A stretch of 64,000 bases of DNA from Hoplostethus atlanticus (Eukaryota > Chordata > Actinopteri > Trachichthyiformes > Trachichthyidae). A model generated the notes under the pieces. The model searched no databases, was not told the origin of the DNA, and was given only the letters and a program-made list of their open reading frames with translations. Every line of letters begins with the position of its first letter. Position 1 is the stretch's first letter. Below, piece by piece: positions 17,791 to 36,325 of this stretch. Where the stretch lies: NCBI GenBank assembly GCA_034670405.1, contig JAXDDX010000007.1, positions 4,938,501-5,002,500 of the forward strand, given 5' to 3'. The translations under genes and the position numbers were made by a program.

Positions 17791-19595
17791 GAGAGTGAGA
17801 CAAGATCTTACAGATGCTCAAATTAGACCAAGATTTGTTGGCAAATTTGATTACTTGGCCATTTCAAAGGGAGAGTGTCAGCCGTCTTCTCTATGCTGGT
17901 CTGGCTGTACCTCCACAGTGGATTCTGAATTAATCTGCAGAGGGAGTGGCGGACGCAATGGAAATATTTGCATTTATGATCTGCCTCACATAAAGCAAAT
18001 TAGGTTTTGCACCAAACAAATTTGTCAATGTATGTATTTGTCAATCATTGGGATTTGGAATATGTGACCACAAAAATAATGATCAGTGGCAAGGAAATAA
18101 ATCAAATCCTGATGCTGAGAGTGCTCATAAAAGTAACATCTTTATGGGATTTGATGATTTAAAATGACCGGGACACCTGATACTTGATCAGCCATATCAC
18201 ACTTTGATTATCCACAATGAAAATTCAATATTGCTATATTGGTAGTAGTACCAGCAATACAAGTCAAACAGAAATACTGTGTACATACATACGTAGGCCA
18301 TTCTGAAAAGGCAGAGAGGTTATTGTCATTCTCCATGCTCAGACGGGCCCTGCTTTGTAGTGGTAGGGGCTGAATGTGGATGCAGTTAGATGACAATTCC
18401 CATTGTTAGGCCATCACACAGCTGGAAACCAGCCACTGGTGGAGAAGAGAAAAGGCCAACAGAGAGGTCAGCTCCTTCCCATCTACCCGCTTTCTAATAC
18501 AATCCCACGTGCAATACATGTCACTTTATGAGTGACTGAAAGAGGATCCAACACCAGGTCACCTGGGGCTGAGAAGCCTGGGGGAAGCAGCCTGTGAAGC
18601 TAAAGCCAGCAAAGCCACGGCTAGACATGGGGAGCTATGACAATTCTCTCAGGCTCTAAGATAAATTCATCATGTCTGTGCGATTTGTAACTCCATTACA
18701 TAAAACGCATTCAAGCAGCCTCAACATTTCTTCTGCAGTACTTCTTGTACTACTATCCAATCATACAGGAGGGGCAGACTGCCTAATCTAACGGAGGAGA
18801 TCAGTCGAATACCTTTTCTACTACCTTCATCTGCGCATAGATGTGAACTCACCAACACTCAAAAACAGACAAAGAAAAAGGGGGCCAATATGTTGACTAT
18901 AGAAGATATAGACAGGACATTAACGTTTGATTCACTTAGTAGCAGGTCCTATTAGGTCAGGGTTCACAAAGAGCTGGGGCCATTTAGAAACCTTGGAGCC
19001 CTGCCTGTCTCTAGCCAGACTAAGGAAGAGTAGACCTCAAGGGTTAGGATTGATTACAGCATAGCTCCATGGACTTCCATGAATTAGCACGGGGTTGAAA
19101 TGCTTAACGCTGACTGACACACATGTGTTTAGATGACACTCCCTCACACATGCAATTCATTTGGCTCCGAGTGCCACCAGAGGTCTCTTGGCAGGCCCAT
19201 CGAGCCCATCAACGCGAGGCATGGTGGCAGAGCATCAGGCCAGCTCGCATTTCAAACGGGCGCCTCGCTTGACACGTTTTTTTTTTTGCATGTCCTTCTA
19301 GAAATAATGTCTCGGGTGGTAATATTTGAATGCTGTCTCCAAGGGCTCTCGGTTTTCCCCTTCCACCCGCTTTGCACACTGCATGGAGACAGAGAATGCA
19401 CCAATAGGATGACACGGAGGGTGACACTACCTCAAATCCACAGCTACGAGCTGTGTTGCTTTGTCTGTCAGTGGTCCCTGACATTCTGAGGTCGAGATAT
19501 TTTCCTTTATACGGTGCAGAGAACAGTTCATTGAGTATTTATCACAAATGCGTGCTGGCACAGAAAAATTACAGAATAATGAATAAGTCACGCAC

Positions 19596-19657
<62 letters not shown>

Positions 19658-20440
19658 TCACACGATCATTCTCACAGCTCTTCGTACACCTTTGACAGAT
19701 TCGATCACTGGTCCCCTCACCAGACAATGTGCTATTTCTAATCTAAACCTACTGTGTAAAATGAGACTCCCTTGTGGCCTGTGTCTAAATCCTCTGCCCT
19801 CCACACCCCCAATTCTCTTCACCCCCAGCAAAGAGATCCCCTGGGCTGGGTATGGAGGGTGGTCTGCCCAACTCCCCACCCCTAGGTTTTTGTGCGGGCC
19901 CAGGAGGAGCAGCAGGGCTCGAGTCTCGGGAGGGATCGTGGCGGCAGCTGCCACAGTCACTTGTTAGATGGGACAGTCGACCCTAGATAGCACAGCTGTC
20001 AGTCTAAGCTGTTGCGGCGTATTTTATACAAGGGGGTGGTGACACGTTGAACTTCAACCAACTGCCAAGGCTTGTTCGAGGCTAGACACATGACAGTGCA
20101 CCTGTATCTTGGCCAGCTGTCCCCCACTATACAGGTGCACTCTCAGAAGTCATCTATCCAGTACAGAAGTGCATTTTTTACCCTCCTATTGCATCTTGCA
20201 GTTAATGGAATTGGAATGGCATTCTGTCACCTCAGACATAAACGTATCGCAAACTTTTAAATTGAAACTATTATAAAGGATAATCTTCTTGAGGTGGATG
20301 AAGTAACCCAGACTACGCACTCCCACATGTATCAAAATCAGAACCAGGGCAGGACCTCATATATTGCGTACACCCAATTGAAGTGTCCAGTCGAGCATAA
20401 GCCCCGATACTGAAAACAGTGAACAGCATGAAATAGTTAT
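17791..20440. other. Intergenic, no gene supported
   Basis: Apart from a long (CA)n array at 19603-19656, this stretch shows no splice-bounded coding block or recognised repeat. Open frames of up to 118 codons have no recognisable domain. Confidence 0.5.
19603..19656. repeat. (CA)n microsatellite
   Basis: About 27 near-perfect CA units. Confidence 0.95.
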
Positions 20441-20459
20441 GACTGCTATTCCCGAGGCT

Positions 20460-22030
20460 GTAAAGTGGCAAAGTGTGAAGTGATGTAACAGTAACTGCAT
20501 TTGTAGTTGGTACTGTTGAGCGGTGAGGAAGAGCCCAGAGAGCGTGGGGGTGTACCGTAACGAGTCTTAGGGGGGCTGGTTAAGAAGGTTAGGTCGCTTC
20601 TTGGGAGGAAGCGTCTGACGGGTGACAAGTTCTCTTGGTCTCTATGCGCTGGTACTGTCGCCTAGATGTTACCTGGGTGGGCAGGATCGGTAGCTGGCCT
20701 TTTCTTTGTGCTGTTGTCATACAGTTCCTCGATGGAGGGCAGCCAGCAGCCAATGATCCACTGTGCTGCAATGACACCACACGATTGGTGGTAGAGCAGT
20801 TGGAACAAGAGAAGGTAGAGCAGAACTGACTGGGGATGTGAGGGTGCTTCTGATAGAATTGGACCAGATCTGGGTGAGAATGTTCTCTGTTGGGCTTTTA
20901 TCATTAGGCAGGAGATGTTTAATTTGAGGGTGTTGGTGATGATGGCCCCTGGGAACTTCACAACCAAGACATGGATTTCCAAGGGGTGATGATCGCATGA
21001 AAATCCTTCAAGTCAAGTCTGCATCCCAACAGTTTCTGAGCGCGTTCAGCTCCAGGTTGTGCATTGTTCCAGAACAATGCAAAATCCATGGAAAAGTCAG
21101 TAGCCCAACAAATCTGATGGTTGGGGTGTCTGGAAGTTTGTGAAAGAGTGAGAAAGGAGAGAAGAGAAAGTTTCATAGTGCACAACACTCCTCAGATCCT
21201 ATTGAAGAGATCCAAATCTGGGGAAGCTGCTGCTTTGATGTCAGGTAAACTTTGGTTTATAATGGACCTGTGGTATTTGTGAGAGGTGTGTCTGACAAAC
21301 ATGTGCTGCCCTGCAGCAGTAAGGGTCCTAAATGTACAAGAGGTTGCAATTGTTAACACCTTTGCACAGTGGACGTGTGGTAGATTACCCTTGGAGTGAG
21401 CAGATGCTGAGTCATACCAGACGGCGTTGAGGAGTGTCAGGGTGCTTGATGATAGCTAAGTGGACCAGGACAGACAAGCTAGTACTGGGTCTTCTCTGCT
21501 GGCTCAAAAAGTATCTCTGGAATAAAAGCAAAACCTTCACCATTTTGTCAATGTCAGTGAGGGGACCCACTAAGGTGGTGTCAATGGCTAATTTGATTTG
21601 TTTAATTGACAGATCATGGGCAGAGTCATTGGAGGTGCAGTAGGGGGAATAGTGGAACAATAGTGGCTGTTGAGGCCCCAGAGCTCAAGAGACACAAACC
21701 CACACACACACTTACACTACACTCAGAGTCTCTGATCTATTCAAAGACTCCATTCATAGCTAAATGAGGTATGATCATAAATATACTTCCCTAAATCATG
21801 CAAGAAAGCTTTCTGCAGTGCTGTAGCGTCTTGCAACAGATCAAACTTGCATCCTGCCAGCTACATCATCAAGCAGATGTTCTTTCTGTGCACCCTGGGT
21901 GAGGTCATACCCCAGTGGAGAAGGGGGTCTGTACATCTGCAGCTGGCTGGAGTACTGTAAGTGATAGCCATCATGACATCACCTCTTCCTGGTTTGGCCT
22001 CCAAAGACAGATCTGCAGGGCAAAAATAGA
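20460..22030 (-). mobile_element. Degenerate LINE (non-LTR reverse transcriptase) remnant
   Basis: Read on the minus strand, this stretch resembles the 3' half of a teleost LINE ORF2. The plus strand shows blocks such as cttgggaggaagcgtctgac, ctcgatggagggcagccag, cagccaatgatccactgtgc, ggaccagatctgggtg, ggggacccactaaggtggtg, agatcatgggcagagtcatt and ggtttggcctccaaagacag. These follow the order expected for the complement of such ORFs. Many stops and frameshifts break it. Family (L2/Rex-like) and borders are uncertain. Confidence 0.5.
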
Positions 22031-24239
22031 CCGCTGCTCAAACAAAGCTGACGACTGATTTAGTTTACTGTAAAAATAATTACACTAGTGAGTTAGACCA
22101 TAAGGACATGTAAGGTCAACCGTCATGGGGTAAGGAGAGGAGTTGTAAGACTGTGGTGGTCATTCATGGAGCTAAAATTAGTGAAATGTTTTGGGGTACA
22201 TATTAATATAGAACAATAGGACTTAAAGTGCTCTATAACTGCCTGTGCTCTTCACCGATATCATGATGCTATATAAAATGAATGTTGCCACGGTGTTACA
22301 AATAACAGGCAAATCATTTAGTACAGATTTAAAAATGTTTTCTAGGCTTAAGCTTACTGCTAATGTTCCAACTGTAGAATTCATGAGTGGCCGACTTGGG
22401 AACTCCTTTCTCATTTGATCGCTGGAAAAGCTTGAAACTGTACCCAGACACTGTGATGATGTCACCAATCTTGTATTGATCCCTGTGGTCGCAGCTGCCC
22501 TGGGACCAGGACAGGTGTGCATGTGTGTGTCATGGGAGAGGGGAGAGGGGTAGGTTTGATAAGGACTTGGACAGGATCAAGCATTTACAGTACTTGCTCA
22601 CCTAACTGCCCAACCTAAGTAGATAACCCACAGTCTCAACTCCCATTCAGTCTTTGGGTAAACTTACTCAAGCTCGGTGTCATGTGTTGCTCTCAGCAAG
22701 CAAAGTTTACACCCCCCCCCCCCTCACCCAGTTTAAACACTTAGCCCTTGGGGAACACCCATTGATCATGACCATGTACCACAGTACCCTCTCTCTGGGC
22801 ATTCCAGCAACAGGCCAGCTTGACCCTTTAACTGATATGGTTTCCTTTGTAGCAGGACCCACTAGGAGCGCTGAGTGTGGGTTGTTGTTTGTTAGTGCAG
22901 GCTAAGGTAGTAGTTTGTCATGCCATCATTCTCTCTACCCAACCAAAATTATTATTAAGCTACATTTAAACACAACAGTACACACATCAAAGCAAAATTG
23001 GAGACAGATTTTCCTCAATCACCTATGGATGTAAATAGTCTGGAAAAATCAGGTTATAACTGTGTCTTATTGACACCTGATTAAATGTGGTGTGGTACCT
23101 CTTGATAGATCATTTAAATGTACTGGGATGAGCTTGATAGGAATCTCAACGATATATCAAAAAAGCTGTTGCTAGCAGCAGTCATGGATAATGATTGTCT
23201 CTTCACAGACAATAAAGATCATGCTTGGCTGTGCAAAAGACTTATGTAGGACAGAATTGCAGAAGATTTCATGCCCTGATTAAATAGTATAAATCAAATA
23301 TAAAACATAAACATGGCTGATTAAGTTCTTAATGGTAGAGTTCTTTGATGATAGTACCCATTTCTTGCAATTTTCATTTATAAAACAAAGCCACGTGAAC
23401 AGATACAGTTGGACTGTTCAGCAGTACAGAAGAGCAGCAAACACAGTGGCAGATTAGAGCCCCATCTAGTGGTAAACTGTCAATGGTAAAAGACAACAAG
23501 CATTTCAGTTCCATGTTGGCTGCACATTGAGAAGTTTAACACCAGTGTTGGAAACTCTTGATGTTCTGCACTGGCTCTGCGTCCTGTGTCTCTGTCCCGT
23601 GATTGAAGGTTGTCAAGCACGAGCGCTCGGAGAACAAAGTGACAACAACAAGCAATTTGCGTGTCAGCAAGGTTCTGAGTTTATTCACACTTGCACAGGG
23701 TTATATAGAGCTGAACACACAACTTTCATAACTGATTCTTCAGAACAGGATATGCAATTCTGAGAATCCCTGTACCTGTCTGAGTCTGCTCACCACAGCG
23801 TCCTGTGATGGCAGACTTTCACTCATCTGCACAGTAACATCAAAATATTAATAGAATGCAAGTAAGCTATATTCGAGGGTCAAAAGTTCAGAGGATGTGT
23901 TTAGAAATGTTTAATATCCAACAACCAGTTTCCTCAAATTTGGAAAAGTCTGCTTTCATCATCGTTTTGACAAATTCTGACATTATCCTGTCAAATAAGA
24001 CATTTCTCAAATATCAGAGCTTCATAAAATAAGACGCCAAAAAATGTATTCTGACGAGCATGAGACATTTTGGTATGATGAATTTATTACTCATTCATAG
24101 AGTGGCAATTAGTTGTGAGAAATAATTTGCGAACCCTTTTGAATAAGGCTACCTGTGCCATTCCTGTACAAATATTTTCAGATTTTCATCTAAGTCATAA
24201 AAATATAGATAAATACAACATAATTTAACAACACAAACA

Positions 24240-24790
24240 TTTGTACTTGTACTGTACATGTTTTAGTACATTGTTCAAATGTTAACAGCTTGGGTTGGAA
24301 AAAGTATGAACCATGAGATTTAGTAACCGCCTTTAGCAGCAATAACCTCAAGATTCAAGATTCAAGATTCAAGAACTTTATTTGTCACATACACACACGG
24401 GGTGTGTGAACTAAACGTTTCCTGTAATTGCTGATCAGACCTGCACAACGGTTAGGAGGTATTTTGGACCAGTTCTCCTGGCAGATACAATTTGGAATTC
24501 ATTGTTCACTCAATGAATGAAGCAGTCCAGGCCCTGAAGCAGGCCTAAACCATAATGCTCCCTCCACCATGCTTCACGGTTTGGGATTTTTGGTTTGGAT
24601 TGGTTTTGCTGTTGGTCTGCAGTGTTTTTCCCTTTTGCCAAAAAGTTACATTTTTGTCTCATCTGTCCACAGAACATTGTTCCAGTAGCTTTACTGAACA
24701 TCCAGGTGGTCAAAATTGAGACAGGTAGCAATGTTGTATAATTGCCACTGAGTGGCGAGCTCCCCCTTGTGGACAAAACCTTCAATTCTC
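24240..24790 (-). mobile_element. Tc1/mariner-like transposon remnant
   Basis: Minus-strand reading gives fragments of a Tc1-type DDE transposase: a GQMRQKCNFLAK-like block, then the hallmark KHGGGSIM region (complement of about 24545-24580) with a stop where the consensus has Trp. There are several stops and frameshifts. A short (ATTCAAG)n tandem at 24353-24374 interrupts it. Terminal repeats were not resolved. Confidence 0.55.
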
Positions 24791-24942
24791 ATGAAATCCT
24801 CCCACCCAAAAAACATGACCATACATAGGAAATATTCTTTTATTCATTAGATATTCTCTTAAAAATTACATAGATTGATTTTCGTGAACGATTATAAAAC
24901 ACTCCTTTGGGCCCCAAAGGTATGTGTGTGTGCGCGTCTATA

Positions 24943-26074
24943 CACTCACCGGTATATTTATTAGGCACTCCTGTTCATTAACGCAAATAGCCTGCTCCTC
25001 CAAACAGCAAATCATGTGGCTGCAACTCAATATAAAAAGCGTGCAGACATGGTGAAGTGGTTTAGTTTTTTGTTCCACCAAACATTAGAAAAGTGGTGCA
25101 GGGATGACGTATTTTTGTAGGCCAACGCGGAAGTTAACATCGCCCTGGTTCCCTCGATAAAAAGCCAAAGGGATTTTTGCATTGGATTTTGGATTATTGC
25201 AGAAAATAAGCTCTGTGGCAAACAAAGGTTTATGATAATTACACGCTTTTATGATTATGATTTACTATGAATTGATAAATCTACAAGTTGGAAAGTTTGA
25301 ATTAGAATAGATTGGAAGAGCGTGAGTTTAAACACAACTAGAGGCTGTAAAGGCGGACTAGTGAGTAGATGAGTTTCCGTGTTCAGCGTGATGGCGTTTA
25401 ATGTCCCCGACAACCTCTGTAGTCTCATTTAGCCATTTGTTAGCAACCGCCTTTTTTAAGACACGTAAAAGCTTCAAAATTCACGAGTGGGGTATTTACT
25501 GACGTATTTTATGTCGTAGAACAAAACGTGAAAATCTCTTAAACTTGTGTTAACCACAGACCTTATTTCAGGCACCTTACCAAAAACCCATTCAGAAAAC
25601 CCATTGACTTCAAGACGAGGGAACCGGAAGTGCAAAAATGCTAACTCATTTCCTGGTTTTAGGACTCATTCCTGTACCTCTCTGTAAGATCTAAGCGTGA
25701 TCTAAGAGACTTTGACCGTGGTATGATTGTTGGTGCTAGACGTGGTGGTTCCAGCATCTCAGAAACCGCTGCCCACCTGGGATTTTCACCACTACAGTCT
25801 CTAGAGTTTACAGAGAATGGTGCCATAAACAAAAAACATCCAGTGAGCAGCAGTTCTGTGGCCAAAAACCCTAAGAGAGGTCCGAGGAGAATGGGCAGAC
25901 TTGTTCAAGCTAACAGAAAGGCCACAGATGCTCAAATAACAGCTCTTTTCAACAGCGGTGTGCAGAAGGGCACCTTGTTGAATCAATGCCGCGAAGAATT
26001 CAGGCTGCTCTGGAGGCAAAAGGGGGTCCTACCCGGTACTAGGTAAGCGCACCTAATAAAGTGGCCGGTGAGTG
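24943..26074 (+). mobile_element. Non-autonomous Tc1-like transposon with nested insertion
   Basis: The ends are inverted: CACTCACCGG at 24943 and CCGGTGAGTG at 26065-26074, flanked by TA on both sides (24941-24942, 26075-26076). TTTATTAGG near the left end mirrors CCTAATAAA near the right. This matches a widespread fish Tc1-like family. The frame 25723-26046 encodes the N-terminal helix-turn-helix part (GMIVGARRGG...SISETA) joined directly to the extreme C-terminus (EFRLLWRQKGVLPGTR), so the catalytic DDE core is deleted. About 600 bp at roughly 25065-25690 are not expected in this family and look like a later insertion. Confidence 0.8.
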
Positions 26075-26400
26075 TATATGGATGCTGGTCAGCCCAGCCC
26101 ATAGCATAAGCATGGGCTTTTAAAGCCAGCATTCCCAAGCCCATCCCTCAGTGACATCGCAGATCTAACATGTGCACCTGGAATGGACCGGTGTGTGATA
26201 GAGCTGCACTTAACTTCACCTAACTTCACCTAACTGAATGTCCATTCAGTAGAGGCACCTGAGGAGCAGCGTGAGAAGCCTTGCTCTAAACCATAGAGCA
26301 AAGGAAAGCTTGCTGCTGGGTCTTAAAGCCTCCTACTCCCATCTCTCTCCTCCACAGTAAATGAGGCGTTGAACGACAGTGGAGGACTACTCTCTCACAC

Positions 26401-32455
<6,055 letters not shown>

Positions 32456-32460
32456 TATAC

Positions 32461-33190
32461 CTGCCTGTTGTTAGGTTGTCGGCAGAGCAGACTCTCTCCC
32501 CTGAATGCTGCAGATATACAGCCAAATGGGAAGGAAACGCTGCTTAGTTTTATGTATAGCATGTATATATATTATATTATATATCAAGCATTACAACAGT
32601 TCTTGCAAGTAAGACCCAGAGTCCTGCCTGCTCACCATGACTACAGTTTGACAGACATGAAAACAAATGTCACGAAAAGGAAAGAGATGAATAACCAAAG
32701 TAACGTAACTTACATATCAACGGTGATCACTGTCTCTTACGATTTGACTTGGAAAAGCTAGAGGATACTGGATGTGTTCAAATTAACACTTCGCAGGACA
32801 GTTAGTCAGCCAACAAGATGGCAAACGCTTTTGTAACTTGTGACGTTAACTTAACGTTACATCATCTGCAATGTATGATTATGTATCGCAATTTTTGCGT
32901 AAGCACCTGTTAACGAACGATAGCTATCCAGACTGGGTGCTGGTTAGAAAAGTAACGTTAGTGCTGACCACACAGTTAGCAACGGTTGCTCACTAACGTT
33001 ACTTTCTAACGTGTTAAGATTGATAAGGCAGGCTATCAGTAACCGTTAACTAGCACGCTGTTAGCGGAGCGCAGCAAACTAAGTTACAAAATCAGGAGTA
33101 TGATGCTAACTACCGTTAGCTTAACAATCAGGGCACAGGAGCCCATTCACATTGACTACCTGTAAAATGAATCATTCATCTGTTAATCAA
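32461..33190 (-). other. abce1: abce1 first intron (5' UTR) with AACGTT cluster
   Basis: Between the inferred noncoding exon near 33.2 kb and the ATG exon. At least five AACGTTA/TAACGTT palindromic words fall within 32830-33020, plus ACCGTTA variants to 33120. There is no coding content. Confidence 0.45.
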
Positions 33191-33194
33191 ACGC

Positions 33195-33400
33195 ACCTCG
33201 AATCCCCTCTGTAATGTTCGTGGCCCTTTTGGTGCGATTGTACAACGGGTAATGTGTGTGTTCAATTTGAGCTTTAACATGCGTGCTCTCGTCCGATGGG
33301 AGGAGCTATGCGCCCGTGCGTAACCCATGGCGACGCCCACAGCCGCGCGTCATTGACATCCTATCCAGAGTGAAAAAACAGTAGGTGTATTTGAGGTAAT
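33195..33400 (-). promoter_or_regulatory. abce1: abce1 CpG-rich promoter and noncoding first exon
   Basis: CpG-dense block (about 33270-33350: gcgtgctctcgtccg..., gcgcccgtgcg, ggcgacgcc, cgcgcg) upstream of abce1. On the minus strand a donor GATTCGAG/GTGCGT lies at about 33196/33197 and would end a noncoding first exon. In mammals the ABCE1 promoter is shared with ANAPC10 in the opposite direction; no ANAPC10 exon was found to the right here. Confidence 0.5.
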
Positions 33401-33589
33401 GGCAAAGCGGGCCATCACAATTAGGAGTATTGAATACATTGATTGTCCTAGAGGATAATTCCTGGTGCCTCAGGACACAATTCACGAGGGATGGAAAGTG
33501 ACGTAATGTGCAGAGACTGAAGTAACGCAGAAATATGTAGACATTATGCCCTTACGAAAAAATACTAGTTATCCTCTAATTTTAGGAGG

Positions 33590-33700
33590 TTACTATGCAA
33601 ATACCACAGCAAAACTTTAAAGCTTTATAGGAATTTTATAGGTATACCATAATAAAAATACAATAAAGGTCCATAAGGTCACCTCAAGGTCAACCTCAAC
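33590..33700 (-). repeat. Dispersed AT-rich repeat, possible inverted copy
   Basis: Blocks (aaataccacag, ttataggaattttatagg, ataccataata, ggtccataaggtcacct) look like the reverse complement of the family at 14845 and 17385. Short and diverged. Confidence 0.35.
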
Positions 33701-34970
33701 TTCTTCTAGGGAAGAAGTATTGGTCATCATAGACTGGTACTTCATTTCCGACTCATATTGTGTTCAACAAGTGGCAATGTAGTGGCAAGATTTGTTTCAG
33801 GTTGTCAGGTTTGTTTCAATTTGTTTGAAATTGGTACTCCTTTTGTATCCATGCAGTGCAGAGAACAAGCTACACAATAACCACAGGATACTGTGAACCC
33901 TACGCAGCCTGCTTAGCCCCACAACTATTATTGGAACCATATGAACCGACAATGAACAGAAACTATTTGAATGCACTTGTTTTGTAACATATGTGCCAGT
34001 GTTTATTACTTCAGCACTTTATTACTCATACTGCCTTTCAATGCCGGAGTGGCCAATCGGAGGAACCGGAACAAATCCCGGTGGGCCGGTGAGCGTTATC
34101 ATTTTATAAATTGTTCAAGTTGATTTGCTGCGCGAACTAATTAGACGCGCGTTCGTCGGGCCCGGGCCTCTCTCTCTCTCTCTCTCCCCTTTTCTCTGTG
34201 TCAAACTGTCAGCACACAGACCTGACACGCCCCTCTACAACAAAACAAATCCACGTGGAGGTTAGAGCGCCCCCTCTTCCGAATTGATGCAGCCCAGGTT
34301 TGTTCGTGAACGTGATTGGTCAACTAATGACGTAATGACAGGTTGTGGAGGTACGCTGCATTGGGAAAAAAAACAAAAAAAAACCATTGCAGCTAAGGTC
34401 AGTCATTGTCAGTGTTATCAAGATGGACAGTAGAAGAAAAAGAAAAGGTGGAGCAGAGAAAGCAAGGATTTAAAAAAAAAATCTGTCATGAATCTCCCAG
34501 AATCAAAATGAGTCCTGCCGTTTAAACATTTAAAATTCTTATGGTTGTTGCTTGCTTGGTTTGTTGGTGGATGTATTGACATTGTTTATTTTAGACCTTT
34601 ATGTAAAATTTGTATGCACATCTCCTTGTTGTCCATAAGATGTCAGCATTGTACTGCACAAAATATGGTATCGCGTCTGAAAAGTTGAGTCAGTGGAGCT
34701 TTTGAGTGTCTCTTGGCAGCACCTGACTTCACAGCTAGACACTAGCACATTTGGGCGGAAAATCAGACTCTCACTCAGGCTTCAAGAAACATTCCACGTC
34801 AAATTATTTAAACTTTCCCATCAAAACAGACCAGAATTTTTGAGAACCTTTTAAAACTGAAATAGTATTGCCTGTAATTCAAGGAACTAACATGCAAGCC
34901 AGTGTTGATTTCTATAGTGCCAAAATAGACAGAGGAAAGCCTAAAGTAAAACAATATCTAAACCAATGGT

Positions 34971-35144
34971 TCATAACATCTCAGCACTGGACTGGGCTGC
35001 CAACAGCGGTGGCAGTGTGGTCAGGTTGAGGTGAGGTTTTGGGGTTGTCGGTTCCTCCTCAAGTTTAGGTTTAAGTGGAAACTGAGGTTCGGTTTGGCCT
35101 GGCTTTTGTGGGTTTAGAAGCTTCTTGGGCAACATACTGTTCCT
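34971..35144 (-). CDS. Possible Pro/Thr-rich terminal exon
   Basis: On the minus strand an open frame after a TGGCAG acceptor-like site encodes a Lys/Pro/Thr-rich segment (including LNPQKPGQTEPQFPLK and EEEPTTPKPHLNLTTLPP) and ends in a TGA codon at 34971. The composition recalls the Pro/Thr linker after the EGF repeats in EGFL6 and nephronectin. It lies 6 kb downstream of, and in the same orientation as, the EGF gene at 41-45 kb. The acceptor lacks a strong pyrimidine tract and no MAM-domain exon was found, so it may be chance. Confidence 0.25.
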   Translation of the reverse strand, partial: RNSMLPKKLLNPQKPGQTEPQFPLKPKLEEEPTTPKPHLNLTTLPPLLAAQSSAEML

Positions 35145-35875
35145 CTGCCATCTTACGTGACAGGTGGGCCAACAATTAATAGCAAATTCAAAAGTAATGA
35201 CACCAAACAAACAACTAATTACTGCCGTTAAAATAAAACTGTACTGTATTGTCAGAGCATTTAAATTGGACATGAAATCAAGTTATTTGAACTCGCTGTT
35301 TGATCGTCTGTAGTAATAAAACAATTTCTACCAATTACTACACTTTCATCTGTCGGTTCGAGTGTATCTTCATGGGTGGGGTGGTGGTGGTGGTAGGGGG
35401 CTAGCAAGAGAGAATGGTAAGGTAACACACAGCATGACTACAGTCGGTCTCTGTGTCTGTGTTCCCCGACTACTGCCCCTGTGAGATCACCGGCCACTGA
35501 CAGGGAATTGGCTCCGGCCTGCTTTCACTGAGTGATCCCTCATGGGACAACCTGCCAAGCGGTCGGCTTGCCAACGACCCTCTCATACATTCCTCAACAC
35601 GGAGCCCGCTGCCAACACGGCGAGTGTGGGTGTGTGCCACCCAGTGCTTCCTCAGCTGCCCCAGACACCTGAACTGGCACAGGAGTGGAGGACAGAGAAG
35701 GAAAAAGGGAGAGAGGGGGCATGGTGGGAGGGAGAGTACTGTTAAATAGCCAGCAAGCAGCCACTGCAGCTGTCGCGGCCTGCTCCACAACGCTCCCACT
35801 GTTCCAGCTTCCAGTACTGCACTAATTAAAACTGCACCCATCTCTCTTCTTGCCAGGCCCTTCCTTACACACATG

Positions 35876-35877
<2 letters not shown>

Positions 35878-35927
<50 letters not shown>
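35878..35927. repeat. (CA)n microsatellite
   Basis: About 24 perfect CA units. They generate the spurious 221-codon frame on the minus strand at 35470-36135. Confidence 0.95.
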
Positions 35928-35928
<1 letters not shown>

Positions 35929-36325
35929 ATACACACACCTCCCCTCTAGCCCTCCAACCCCCAAAAGCTGCCCTCTGCTGCACATTTGAATGCAGTTACT
36001 GACCGTCCTTTCTGTGAACAAAAATGTGCTGCTTTTGCAAAGATTGACTTCTCTCGTCAGCACGGGCACTGCCAACTGAAGAGAAGGTGAGGCGGGCACA
36101 TAAATGGGGGAGTGTGCAATAGGCGAGACAGACAATCATCTTGTCTTGTTGAATACAAGAAAGGATTGTGGGGGGAAAATCCAGTAAGATTGTTTGAAAA
36201 TTCATAACTATGCTCACATACTGTTGCTTACTTTTATCTTAATTACTGTAGATATTACTCAATGAACCAAATAAAAATGAAAAATCCTCAATTATTGCAA
36301 ATCAATTTGATGGTGCACTGGTATA

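Noticed and set aside
35470..36135. Longest open frame, 221 codons, minus strand
   Set aside because: It is carried by a (CA)n array read as Cys-Val repeats, with no splice context or domain.
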